From: Pseudomonas sp. REP124
GTDB lineage: Bacteria; Pseudomonadota; Gammaproteobacteria; Pseudomonadales; Pseudomonadaceae
Reading direction: 5' to 3'
NCBI RefSeq assembly: GCF_020164475.1
Contig: NZ_JAIQWX010000054.1
Span: forward strand, 1-36,810
Length of the DNA: 36,810 nt
In this document: positions 16,905-25,175 of the stretch, in pieces
Layout: each line of letters begins with the position of its first letter
Position numbering within the stretch: position 1 is the stretch's first letter
Notes under the pieces: generated by a model
The model's database searches: none
What the model saw: only the letters and a program-made list of their open reading frames with translations
What the model was told of the DNA's origin: nothing
Program-made: the position numbers and the translations under genes

Positions 16905-18404
16905 TTAAGATCTTGAACCGGGCGATGACTCAGTGGGTACTGATGGTTCATGTCTTGAAGCCTTTTTCAGGAAAACGTCTTGGTCACGGATGACGACCTC
17001 GAATCGCGAAGGGTCGTAGGAGCTGTCTCGTACTTTAAGAATGGAGAGCGTCCTGCTTAGTTCAGAGTGATTCTCAGCGAATCGCATCAGCATCAGGTTG
17101 TCGACGATGCTAGACAGGTCAGAGTTCGGTGCGCTGACCTCGGAGCCGAATAGATCGCGCATTTCCCAAGAAGCGAATACCGTAACCCCTCTGGATCGAA
17201 GCTCGTTCATCAGAGCACTGAAGAAATCAGTTATCCTCGTCGGATTTGTCGTTACTCGGGTCATGCCGCTCAGGCTGTCGATGAACACGCGCTTGATGCC
17301 CTTTTCTTCAACGAGACTCAGCAGTCGTGCGCCCAGCCCGTCCAGCAGACCTTCAGTAGTAGGCTGCCAGGCAATGCTCAACGCGCCACTGTCTTCCATA
17401 CCTTTGATATCGATACCCAATGACAGGCCTTTGAGTCGTAACCTCTGTGGACTTTCGTAAAAGCCAAAATGCAGGCCCGGAGACTCTGCGGTCGACTCGG
17501 CCAGAAATTTGAGGCCCAGTGTTGTTTTACCTATCCCGGAGGGGCCTATTACCAGCGACACGCTGGAACTGTGCAGGCCTCCGCCTAAGATGTCGTCCAG
17601 TGACTTAATGCCACTGGCGATTCGCGTCATGTCGGCGCTGTCGGGAGACGACGGGTGGCTGTAGAGACTTTCGAGTCGCGGGTAAACAACCAAGCCATTT
17701 TCGGTAATTTCACACTCATGAAGACCGGTCATTGCGCCGCTGCCGCGAGTCTTTCGCAGCTGAATACGACGCACTGAGCGAGTACCGTATAGCTCCTCGC
17801 CCATCTCAATCACGCCATCAACCATGGTGTGCTCAGGACTGCCATCGTCGAGCCGGGAGCTGGTGAGAAATAGCACCGTGCAACCAGCGAAAGCGGCATG
17901 CCCTTGCAGCTCTGAGATGAACTTCTTAGTGTCGATAGGAGAGTCAGCTTTCGAGCGTGCATTGAGCAAACCATCCACGACCATAACTGTGGCTTTTTGG
18001 CGGCTAATTTCGCGCCGAAGCAGTTTCACTACCTCATCCAGTCCCTCGTTTTCCAAGGTGTCAAAGGCACTGACAAACTGGATTTCGGCACCGACTTTTG
18101 AGGAGTCGAAAAAGCTCAGGGTAGAAAGAAACTGAAATAGACGGTCATGTGACTCAGCCAACAGCGTGGCGACGAGAACCCGGCCTCCATTGTTTGCATG
18201 ATGAAACCCAAGCTGGTTGGCGAGGATCGTTTTTCCAGACCCCGGGCGCCCTTGGATTATGTATGAAGCGCCTGCGACCAGACCTCCCTTTAGCAGAGCG
18301 TCGAGCCCTTCGATTCCACTTTGGAGGCGTTTTAGCTTTTCCACAATGCGACCCTGATCTGAAAACAGGCTGTTTAAGCCGAGTGAATCGAATGCTACCG
18401 CCAT
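16905..18404 (-). CDS. KaiC-like double-domain RecA ATPase, 499 aa
   Basis: There are two tandem KaiC/RadA-type domains. Domain 1 has Walker A GRPGSGKT (~residue 53), a catalytic-Glu position in ATLLAESHDRL and Walker B VMVVDGLL. Domain 2 has GPSGIGKTT, FGFYESPQRL and RVFIDSLSG. The segment NSDLSSIVDNLMLMRFAENH then ELSRTLSILKVRDS aligns with the phosphorylation-site region of cyanobacterial KaiC. The two phospho-residue positions read Ser-Ser here instead of Ser-Thr. Outside cyanobacteria such proteins occur with response regulators and are tied to stress or signalling rather than a clock. No KaiA or KaiB is present. The downstream response regulator is the likely partner. ATG 18404 has a weak ribosome site. 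Confidence 0.88.
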   Translation of the reverse strand: MAVAFDSLGLNSLFSDQGRIVEKLKRLQSGIEGLDALLKGGLVAGASYIIQGRPGSGKTILANQLGFHHANNGGRVLVATLLAESHDRLFQFLSTLSFFDSSKVGAEIQFVSAFDTLENEGLDEVVKLLRREISRQKATVMVVDGLLNARSKADSPIDTKKFISELQGHAAFAGCTVLFLTSSRLDDGSPEHTMVDGVIEMGEELYGTRSVRRIQLRKTRGSGAMTGLHECEITENGLVVYPRLESLYSHPSSPDSADMTRIASGIKSLDDILGGGLHSSSVSLVIGPSGIGKTTLGLKFLAESTAESPGLHFGFYESPQRLRLKGLSLGIDIKGMEDSGALSIAWQPTTEGLLDGLGARLLSLVEEKGIKRVFIDSLSGMTRVTTNPTRITDFFSALMNELRSRGVTVFASWEMRDLFGSEVSAPNSDLSSIVDNLMLMRFAENHSELSRTLSILKVRDSSYDPSRFEVVIRDQDVFLKKASRHEPSVPTESSPGSRS

Positions 18405-18801
18405 TCTTGATTCGTAGCCATTCAGAACGAGTTGAAAGCTGGAGCGACGGTGCCGTATTGCGGCCTTGAGAGTTGTCTACGAGAGGCCGCTCTTGGCCGA
18501 TTGTTGCCTGTCGCTAAGGGGGGCCTCGCCCTGCGCTACGGACGCGCGCCCCAATGTGTTTTTTGGGCTCGTCAGCCAACGTAGCCAGTCACTTCGGCGC
18601 ATAGCATCTGCAAAATGTGCGGGTCTAAGCAACGCGGTTTACAGTGAAGGATATCAGCGTCGGCTGGTAGCTAACCCACCCTTACAGCTGGATTCGGCCT
18701 CATCATTTTAACGATGGACTGGCGCTAGTGCTCATCTAAAAAGCTTAACGTCTTGTTCAGGATTAGTTATTCACTACACTTTACTAACACACTTCTTGAT
18801 C
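18405..18801. other. Gene-free stretch with one interspersed repeat
   Basis: No convincing gene. Positions 18487-18514 carry the best copy of the interspersed repeat (CCGCTCTTGGCCGATTGTTG then CCTGTCGC). The rest shows no hairpin or promoter I would defend. Confidence 0.5.
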
Positions 18802-18901
18802 GTAAGCGTTCCGGGAACACACCTTCCGAACTCCAGCATTAAGGACGATGGTGTCTGCATATTTTTAAGCGGACGCTTTCGCCCTTATCGCCAGGAATTC
18901 C

Positions 18902-19218
18902 ATGGGCCAACGAAGCTCTTATCCCAAATCGTTCAAAGCCCTGGTTGTTCAGGAATGCCTGCAACCAGGCGCGACCATCTCCGGCGTCGCCATCAGCCAG
19001 GCATCAACGCTAACGTCATACGAAAGTGGATGCCGCTGTACCGAGATCAGCCGCCAGCGATGCTACCTGCTTTTATTCCAGTGAAATCTACGCCAAAACG
19101 GCCGACTGAGACGTCGGCGGTTATCGATCTATCGTTTGGCGATCAATCGATCACAGTGAAATGGCCAACTTCTGACCCTGAAGGATGCGCAGGCTTTGTC
19201 CGTGGGCTCACGCAATGA
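18902..19218 (+). pseudogene. IS66 TnpA, frameshifted
   Basis: ATG 18902 begins MGQRSSYPKSFKALVVQECL then QPGATISGVAIS. The frame is lost near 18998 and resumes one frame over as GINANVIRKWMPLYRDQPPA, down to DPEGCAGFVRGLTQ at 19218. That is the full TnpA outline with a 1-base deletion. Its stop overlaps the ATG of tnpB. Confidence 0.85.
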
Positions 19219-19640
19219 TCCGCATCGATGCCATCTGGCTCGCCACCGAACCCATGGACATGCGTGCCGGCACTGATACAGCGCTGGCCAGAGTGATTAC
19301 GGTGTTCGGTGCGGCGAAGCCGCACTGCGCTTATCTGTTTGCCAATCGCCGCGCTACTCGCATGCATATACTCGCGCCGGGCCAGAAGAAGACCTATCGT
19401 GCTTACGTTTGGGCTTACTGCACTACGCCGTTTTCGCCGCTCAAGGCAGTGGTTTATGACTTCAGCCCGAGCCCGTGCAGGCGAGAACGCGCGCAACTTC
19501 CTTGGCCAGTGGAAAGGCAAGTTGGTGTGCGACGACTTCGCCGGCTACAAAGCGAGTTTCCAACAAGGCATCACTGAAATCGGCTGCATATGGCGCATGC
19601 CCGCCGCAAGTTCTTCGATTTGCATGCTAGTCAACCTAGA
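19215..19640 (+). pseudogene. IS66 TnpB-TnpC deletion fusion
   Basis: ATG 19215 begins with TnpB (MIRIDAIWLATEPMDMRAGT) and breaks off after ~50 residues. The sequence then jumps into TnpC catalytic-domain sequence (KTYRAYVWAYCTTPFSPLKA; GKLVCDDFAGYKASFQQGI; MAHARRKFFDLH), with further frame changes, and stops. It cannot be functional. Confidence 0.85.
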
Positions 19641-19689
19641 AGAAGTCGTTCTGTAGGGTATCGTCGATTTTCCTGTTCTGAGATCTGCG

Positions 19690-20009
19690 CTCTTGAAGCG
19701 CGTGTACGCTATGACTCAGCCTGCCAACCAGGCCCTGTCTCGTATCTGTCAGAAAGGTTTTGCGTACTCAAAAGTCAGCATTTTGCTGACAAATCTGGTG
19801 CAAGCAGATGGGGGCACGCCTGACATGTTTGCGCAGCCGCCGCGACGGAACTGTGGGAATTTGATGGAGACGATTGATGTCTTGAACAAGCGGTTTGGGA
19901 GAGGGGCAGTGCGTCTGGGAACGGTGTGGCCAGGGGGAGACCATGGAAATGGAGGGAGATGCTTTCGCCTGCGTACGTCCGCTTGGCGGGAGCTGCCACG
20001 CGCAAGTGA
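19690..20009 (+). pseudogene. 3' remnant of a UmuC/RulB-type DNA polymerase V gene
   Basis: The frame reads KRVYAMTQPANQALSRICQK, AYSKVSILLTNLVQADGGTP, then DMFAQPPRRN and METIDVLNKRFGRGAVRLGT, the C-terminal 'little finger' end of Y-family UmuC proteins. After GTV a frame change is needed to read WKWREMLSPAYVRL, the usual ending, with a stop at 20007-20009. About three quarters of the gene is missing. rulB genes on Pseudomonas plasmids and chromosomes are known sites where integrating elements insert. Confidence 0.75.
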
Positions 20010-20082
20010 GCTTACAGAATCAGTATCGGGCTGCATACTTTAGACCGATTCACGTATGCTGAGAGCATCAGAAGGGGCAGTT

Positions 20083-20271
20083 ATGATTACTCCAATAGAC
20101 ACCGAAAACCTCGTTAAAGCCAGCCAGGGAGCATCTCTCTTGGCAGATGATCTCCGCACCCTGGCCCAATCGGCTGACCCATTTCTCGCAGAGCTTGCTG
20201 TTGAAATGCTCAAAGCAGCAGCTGAGCTTGAGCAGAAGCTGAAGCGACTCACCACTGCTACCTCAGCATGA
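20083..20271 (+). CDS. Small helical protein, 62 aa, first gene of the R-M operon
   Basis: ATG 20083 has GAAGGGG five bases upstream. It is mostly helix (MITPIDTENLVKASQGASLL; LAVEMLKAAAELEQKLKRL). Its stop overlaps the methyltransferase start (ATGA at 20268), so translation is coupled. It has no helix-turn-helix pattern, so it is not an obvious C-protein. It may still affect R-M expression. No family recognised. Confidence 0.65.
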   Translation: MITPIDTENLVKASQGASLLADDLRTLAQSADPFLAELAVEMLKAAAELEQKLKRLTTATSA

Positions 20272-21746
20272 CTAGTCTTATGTCTTTGGATCATGTTGAT
20301 TCAGTGCGCCGCGAGGTTGCCCCAAAAACTGACAGGAAGCTGAAATCAGCTCTGGGGCAATTCATGACTCCATCGAGCGTGGCCAGATTTATGGCCAACA
20401 TGTTTCCTCCCAGCTCTATCGAGACTTGCCGCTTGCTCGATGCCGGGGCGGGGGTAGGTGCGCTCTCGTGCGCGTTCCTAGATAGATGGAAGGCTGGTGA
20501 GCATAATTTCCAGCGAGTCGAATCCACTGCATACGAGATAGATGACAAGCTGAGGGGCCACCTGATCGATCATCTGGCTGGTTACTCTGGCGTGAATCCA
20601 AATGTCATTGCGGGCGACTACATCGAGCTGACGGCTACACCAGATTTTGTGTCGCCTGGATACACGCATGCGATCCTCAATCCTCCGTACAAGAAGATTA
20701 ATACTGGCTCTGTTCACCGTCTGGCACTACGGACTGTTGGCATTGAGACAGTGAACTTGTACTCAGCATTTGTGGCGCTGGCTGTCGCTCAAATGGCACC
20801 TGGCGGTCAGATTGTTGCGATTATCCCGCGAAGTTTCTGCAATGGCCCGTACTACAAGCCATTCCGTGAATTCGTGCTTAAGCGCGCAGCAATTCGCAAC
20901 ATCCACTTGTTCAATTCGCGCAGCACAGCCTTCAAAGACGATGAGGTGCTCCAGGAGAACATCATCATCTGTCTGGAGCGTGATGGCGAGCAGGGAGATG
21001 TGACGATCACTACATCGACTGATGACAGCTTCACCGACCTGGCTAGCCATAATCATGCGTTCAACCGTATTGTCTTTGAAGCAGACCCAGAGCGATTCAT
21101 TCACGTACCTACATCAGTAGAAGAGAGTGCTATCGAGCGCTCTAGTGTTGCCTGCTGCTCTCCTGAAGGTGTGGGCGTGAAGATATCCACAGGCCCAGTT
21201 GTAGGCTTCAGAATGCGATCTCAGCTGCGAGAGATGCCCGAGGCCGGTACTGTCCCGCTGTTGTACCCGAACCACTTCAGCAGTAACGGTCTAGGTATCG
21301 TCTGGCCCGGAGAAAGCCGCAAAAAGCCCAGTGCGATTCTGCGTAACGACGAGACTGAGAAGTGGCTTTATCCGAACGGCTTTTACTGCCTAGTTCGTCG
21401 CTTCTCGTCGAAGGAGGAGAAGCGTCGCATTGTAGCCAGAGTGCTGGACCCCAAAGAAATTGGCGACAGCCCGATGGTGGGGCTGGAGAACTACTTCAAT
21501 GTCTTTCATGACAAAAAGAAAGGGCTCCAGAAGGAGCTTGCATACGGTCTGACGATCTATCTGAACAGCACTGCTGTTGATCAGCAGTTCCGTCGGTTCA
21601 ACGGTCACACACAGGTCAACGCAACAGACCTGAAACTCATGAAATACCCAAGTCGTGAGACTCTCGTAGAACTCGGTTCCTGGGCACTCCTGCAAAACGA
21701 GATAAGCCAAGAAATCATCGACCAAAAAATGGAAGAGATTCTATGA
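20268..21746 (+). CDS. BsuBI/PstI-type N6-adenine DNA methyltransferase, 492 aa
   Basis: It transfers a methyl group from SAM to adenine in the recognition site and so protects host DNA. Motif I is LDAGAGVG at residues 57-64, and the catalytic NPPY is at 138-141 (AILNPPYKK). The N-terminal LGQFMTPSSVARFMANMF fits this group of methylases. The C-terminal half would be the target-recognition part. Its length is close to that of M.PstI (~507). It sits directly before the matching endonuclease with a 4-base overlap. If the pair keeps family specificity the site would be CTGCAG, which is inferred from relatives only. Confidence 0.9.
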   Translation: MTSLMSLDHVDSVRREVAPKTDRKLKSALGQFMTPSSVARFMANMFPPSSIETCRLLDAGAGVGALSCAFLDRWKAGEHNFQRVESTAYEIDDKLRGHLIDHLAGYSGVNPNVIAGDYIELTATPDFVSPGYTHAILNPPYKKINTGSVHRLALRTVGIETVNLYSAFVALAVAQMAPGGQIVAIIPRSFCNGPYYKPFREFVLKRAAIRNIHLFNSRSTAFKDDEVLQENIIICLERDGEQGDVTITTSTDDSFTDLASHNHAFNRIVFEADPERFIHVPTSVEESAIERSSVACCSPEGVGVKISTGPVVGFRMRSQLREMPEAGTVPLLYPNHFSSNGLGIVWPGESRKKPSAILRNDETEKWLYPNGFYCLVRRFSSKEEKRRIVARVLDPKEIGDSPMVGLENYFNVFHDKKKGLQKELAYGLTIYLNSTAVDQQFRRFNGHTQVNATDLKLMKYPSRETLVELGSWALLQNEISQEIIDQKMEEIL

Positions 21747-22693
21747 GTACCAAGGAAGAATTGATTAAAGAGGCCCTTCAAGTTCTCGTGTCATTGGGCC
21801 TCCCTAGAGCCCAGCACAACGAGCGTTCGGCCTTAAGCTTGCTTGCCATTTTGAATCTGACGCCAGGCAAATCCTGGAGGCAAGCAGTCAATCCGCTAAT
21901 CGGGATTACTCCGATAATGGACTGGATTCGCGATCAGTATGACAAAGACTACGCCCCAAATACCCGAGAGACGATTCGTCGCCAGACGATGCATCAGTTC
22001 TGCGATGCCGGTCTTGCGCTGTACAACCCGGACTTGCCCACACGCCCAGTGAACAGTCCCAAGGCCGTCTATCAGGTTGAACCATCGGCGCTAGAGCTTC
22101 TGAAAACGTTTGGCACTGCGGGTTGGCACGATGCACTTGCTGAATACATGGTCGAGCGCGAAACCCTGGTTGCTCGTTATGCAAAAGAGCGCGAGCAGAA
22201 CATGATTCCAGTAGAAATTGCTCTGGGTAAGCAAATTTACTTGAGCCCAGGAGATCATAGCGAGCTGATCCGCGATATCGTTGAGAGCTTTGCGCCTCGA
22301 TTTGCGCCCGGAAGCACCCTTGTTTATGCGGGTGATACTGGCGAAAAAATGGGTTACTTCGATGCACCACTACTAGCCAGTCTTGGTGTCGAGGTAGATT
22401 CCCATGGAAAAATGCCAGACGTAGTTCTTCACTTCACACAGAAGAATTGGCTATTGCTGGTGGAGTCAGTCACAAGTCATGGTCCCGTAGACGGCAAACG
22501 GCATGCAGAATTGGCTAAGCTTTTCAAAGGATCTACAGCTGGTCTTGTCTACGTTACTGCATTCCCAAATCGCGCAATCATGGGGCGCTATCTCGGTGAG
22601 ATCGCATGGGAAACAGAAGTGTGGGTTGCAGATGCGCCGTCGCACCTGATTCACTTCAATGGTGTTCGTTTCCTCGGTCCATACGAAGAGTGA
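21743..22693 (+). CDS. BsuBI/PstI-type restriction endonuclease, 316 aa
   Basis: A type II enzyme that cuts unmodified DNA. The N-terminal ~110 residues are helical (SALSLLAILNLTPGKSWRQA) and the C-terminal domain fits BsuBI_PstI_RE. YAGDTGEKMGYFDAPLLASL is followed by a PD-(D/E)xK-like site with PD at 225-226, E241 in LLLVESVTSHG and K252. The length (316) is near that of PstI (~326). ATG 21743 overlaps the methylase stop, which delays nuclease synthesis until after the methylase. A terminator hairpin follows 16 bp after the stop. Confidence 0.92.
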   Translation: MSTKEELIKEALQVLVSLGLPRAQHNERSALSLLAILNLTPGKSWRQAVNPLIGITPIMDWIRDQYDKDYAPNTRETIRRQTMHQFCDAGLALYNPDLPTRPVNSPKAVYQVEPSALELLKTFGTAGWHDALAEYMVERETLVARYAKEREQNMIPVEIALGKQIYLSPGDHSELIRDIVESFAPRFAPGSTLVYAGDTGEKMGYFDAPLLASLGVEVDSHGKMPDVVLHFTQKNWLLLVESVTSHGPVDGKRHAELAKLFKGSTAGLVYVTAFPNRAIMGRYLGEIAWETEVWVADAPSHLIHFNGVRFLGPYEE

Positions 22694-22708
22694 CAAAGAT
22701 GTAATGCG

Positions 22709-22733
22709 AGCCCAGCATAAAGCCGGGCTTTTC
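22709..22733 (+). terminator. Terminator of the R-M operon
   Basis: AGCCC at 22709 pairs with GGGCT at 22725-22729 (inner GC/GC extension, loop ATAAA) and is followed by TTTT. The opposing gene ends at 22736. Confidence 0.7.
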
Positions 22734-22735
22734 AC

Positions 22736-23305
22736 TTAGCTTGTGACTTTTGTAAGCCAAGGCTTTGGTTGAATGAGCTTGGCTACATCGATATTGAAAA
22801 TTCCGTGCTCCTCTCGGACCTGATAATTATCATGAACCCATTCACCGGAGCCATAGTGTCGAGCCTCCTTCATGAAGCTCGCGTGGTCGATTCCACCCAG
22901 TAGCCACATGCGGCGCTGATTGAAATCGTATGTCATGAAGAAAAAATGATCGATGGGCTCCTTTGCGTGGCGAGCAGTGATTTGGGCTGTATAGCCATCG
23001 CGAGGTGGTCGTTGGCGTTTCACGGTCTTGACACCGATGCGAATATTTAAGGGGCTCACAAAGTCTGGCTGGCCTGCTGCATTTTCGAGTATCCAGCTGA
23101 AGCCTTGAATACCTTCATGACTAATCCAAGATTTGAAAACCCATTCCCCGAGGTCTCCCACCCACCTCTTATCAGTGTCAGCCTCGGTAAATATATTTCT
23201 ATATTGAAGATCACGACGGGCGCGCATTCGTTTGGCCCGAGCTTCATGCGTCGGATCAATCCCGACAGAAATCCATCCCTGTGGGTGGATCTGAGAGTTT
23301 CCCAT
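22736..23305 (-). CDS. Hypothetical protein, 189 aa, possible nuclease-fold
   Basis: ATG 23305 starts MGNSQIHPQGWISVGIDPTH. A possible PD-(D/E)xK layout is visible: GDLGEWVFKSW (Glu), GQPDFVSPLNIRIGVKTVKR (Asp and Lys). However, the usual acidic residue before Lys is Gly here (IGVK), so activity is doubtful. The second half is beta-rich (DHFFFMTYDFNQRRMWLLGG). It converges on the R-M endonuclease gene and may have travelled with it as a third component, or be unrelated. No family name assigned. Confidence 0.65.
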   Translation of the reverse strand: MGNSQIHPQGWISVGIDPTHEARAKRMRARRDLQYRNIFTEADTDKRWVGDLGEWVFKSWISHEGIQGFSWILENAAGQPDFVSPLNIRIGVKTVKRQRPPRDGYTAQITARHAKEPIDHFFFMTYDFNQRRMWLLGGIDHASFMKEARHYGSGEWVHDNYQVREEHGIFNIDVAKLIQPKPWLTKVTS

Positions 23306-23436
23306 AGCTTCGGCCTATAGTCAGTTGCATCGACTCGAATTATTATTGAATTAGTAGAGCAACCGATTTAGATAAATATTAGAAAAGCCTAGTGCCGCTG
23401 CTAGGCTCATTGCACCTGAAGCTACAGCAACCAGGA

Positions 23437-23777
23437 CTATACAATCTCAGTTCCGTACTGCTCTTTCCAAGCTTTCAGGCCCTTGTGGTTCCCACCCTTT
23501 GTCTCTACCCGCTCATTGTTTTTCGGGTTGACGTAGACCTTCAACGAGCGCTCGCGGCGTTGACTGCGGCCATCTACCTTCGTGGCAGGGCGAGCGTGAG
23601 GGTCCAGGATCAGCTTCACTTCACGCAGCGAGAAGCCGTACTCAGCCAGAAGGGCGCGCAGTTTCTCATCAAACTCGATTTCTTTCTTCAGTTCGCCATC
23701 GTTTTTAGTGCGTCCAGCTGCTTCAGCTGCTCAGCGAGCTGTGCTTCAAGCGCTTTGAATTCTGCGAGTTTACTCAT
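23437..23777 (-). pseudogene. MvaT-like H-NS family protein with a frameshift in an A run
   Basis: From ATG 23777 the frame reads MSKLAEFKALEAQLAEQLKQ then LDALKT and stops early. Shifting by one base at the run of five T's on the plus strand (23702-23706) continues DGELKKEIEFDEKLRALLAE, REVKLILDPHARP, then SLKVYVNPKNNERVETKGGN and HKGLKAWKEQYG, the MvaT DNA-binding C-terminus. One A in the homopolymer restores a ~113-residue H-NS-type silencer. It is either a real inactivating deletion or a sequencing error. It follows the GRP-motif gene by 13 bp on the same strand. Confidence 0.85.
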
Positions 23778-23790
23778 TTGTCCCCAATTA

Positions 23791-24783
23791 TTATGTGTTT
23801 GTGCTGGTGAATTCGCGTGAATCAAATGCCTTGATTTTCTTTGCTACAGAGTTGCGGAGGGTCTCGATCTGACTGCTCGACATTGTAATGTAGTTGTCCT
23901 GAAAATCACTGAGAAGACCTGCTTCAATGCCTAGCTGATCTTCGAGGGCTGCTAGATCCTTTTTGAGGGTCACAAGGGCGGGGCCTAGGGCTGTCTTAAT
24001 CTGTAGGCGGGTTCGGGTGGCACGATCACGTAGGCGTTTCAAGTAGCGCAACTGGAGATGAACGAGGTTGAGTCTGTTTTCGCCTTCGGAGATCTGGCTG
24101 CGGCAGTGATCGATGATGTTTGTGAAGTACGCATAACGTTCTTCGTGCGTCTTTTTTGGCCGGCCCATGACGGACACTTGGACTTGATCCTGACCCTCGT
24201 ATTGGCGAGCGAGGTCGCGGCGTTTGTAAAAGGCAGTGTGCATCTGTTTGTCGAGCATGCCCAGGATGTCTTTTCCTGGGCGGCCGATTTGGGTATTGCC
24301 GTGCATCGCACGGAGGGTCTCGATATCTGATTGCACTTCACCGGCCTCAGCCTCCATGCTCCGAAGCGTTTGAAGCTCTTCGTCTCGCTCAATCTCGATT
24401 CGGGCTAGTTCTAGCTCTTTAGGCATTTTTGGTTTGCCTGGAGCAAGCCGCTTTTCGGAGTCGGGGAGGGCGTTCCAGGCTTCTTCTGTGAAGCCGAGAG
24501 GGCGGAAGAGATTGAGCTTCTGGCGAATAGATTTCGCTTCTGCTGAACATCCCGCATGCTCATGCGCCGCCACAACGCGTGCAAGATCCATTCGTTGGTT
24601 GAATGTGCTCAGTAGCAAAATACCTTCGGCATCTTCAGCGATATCATGACCTGACTCCTCAGAGAGCTGAAGCTCCAGGTCAGCGCAGTTCTCGAAGAGG
24701 CGAGCTACCAATCGACGCTGCCTTTCAAACGGATCAAGTCGTGGACGACCTTGAGGTTTATTGCTTGACAGATTGTTCATCAT
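23791..24783 (-). CDS. Coiled-coil protein with three AT-hook-like GRP motifs, 330 aa
   Basis: ATG 24783 begins MMNNLSSNKPQGRPRLDPFE. Three Gly-Arg-Pro motifs with basic neighbours appear: QGRPRLD (~12), IGRPGKD (~168) and MGRPKKT (~207). They resemble AT-hooks that bind AT-rich DNA. The rest is long charged helices (ELELARIEIERDEELQTLRS; ALVTLKKDLAALEDQLG) likely to form coiled coils. No catalytic motif is seen. It has a good promoter at 24813-24842 and a palindrome over its start. It is upstream of the MvaT-like gene in an apparent two-gene operon, suggesting a nucleoid- or plasmid-structure role. No named family recognised. Confidence 0.75.
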   Translation of the reverse strand: MMNNLSSNKPQGRPRLDPFERQRRLVARLFENCADLELQLSEESGHDIAEDAEGILLLSTFNQRMDLARVVAAHEHAGCSAEAKSIRQKLNLFRPLGFTEEAWNALPDSEKRLAPGKPKMPKELELARIEIERDEELQTLRSMEAEAGEVQSDIETLRAMHGNTQIGRPGKDILGMLDKQMHTAFYKRRDLARQYEGQDQVQVSVMGRPKKTHEERYAYFTNIIDHCRSQISEGENRLNLVHLQLRYLKRLRDRATRTRLQIKTALGPALVTLKKDLAALEDQLGIEAGLLSDFQDNYITMSSSQIETLRNSVAKKIKAFDSREFTSTNT

Positions 24784-24796
24784 GTGAATTCACTTG
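24779..24796. promoter_or_regulatory. Palindrome over the start of the GRP-motif gene (possible operator)
   Basis: GTGAATTCAC at 24784-24793 is a perfect 10-bp palindrome. With TCA/TGA arms it extends to an 18-bp imperfect one overlapping the start codon. It could be an operator for self-repression. Confidence 0.4.
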
Positions 24797-24812
24797 ACAA
24801 AATATAATTAGT

Positions 24813-24842
24813 AGTATATTATGTAGATCATTGCTGAGTCAA
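24813..24842 (-). promoter_or_regulatory. Promoter of the GRP-motif gene
   Basis: On the minus strand, -35 TTGACT (24842-24837), 18-bp spacer and -10 TATACT (24818-24813), about 30 bp before the ATG. Confidence 0.65.
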
Positions 24843-24948
24843 TGAGGACGGGTTACCCAGGCTATCGAGCCGTGCGTGAGCCTCTAGCCCGAAGAAGTGA
24901 GAGTGAGGTAGCGGGAGAGGCTTGGAGCGGGCAAGTGAAGACCGGGAG

Positions 24949-25051
<103 letters not shown>

Positions 25052-25175
25052 TGTATGGTAGGCGCTTGTGCTATGTCTGTAGCGGAAATAATGACTTTTG
25101 AACGATCTATCAGGGCATAAATGGAACATAAAGAAATGCGGTGTGGCTCACATTTCTTCACCTCCCGGTTCATTT

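Larger units (their letters stand above)
18802..19640 (+). mobile_element. Degenerate IS66-family element
   Basis: It starts with the IS66-type end GTAAGCGTTCCGGGAACAC at 18802 and contains the remains of tnpA, tnpB and tnpC in order, with a large deletion across tnpB-tnpC. No right inverted repeat is visible before the UmuC remnant. Other IS66 ends in this window are at 31735-32103 and 34155-34326. Confidence 0.85.

Noticed and set aside
22736..23305. Firm call as a restriction endonuclease
   Set aside because: The key acidic residue before Lys is missing (IGVK), so only a possible nuclease fold is stated.
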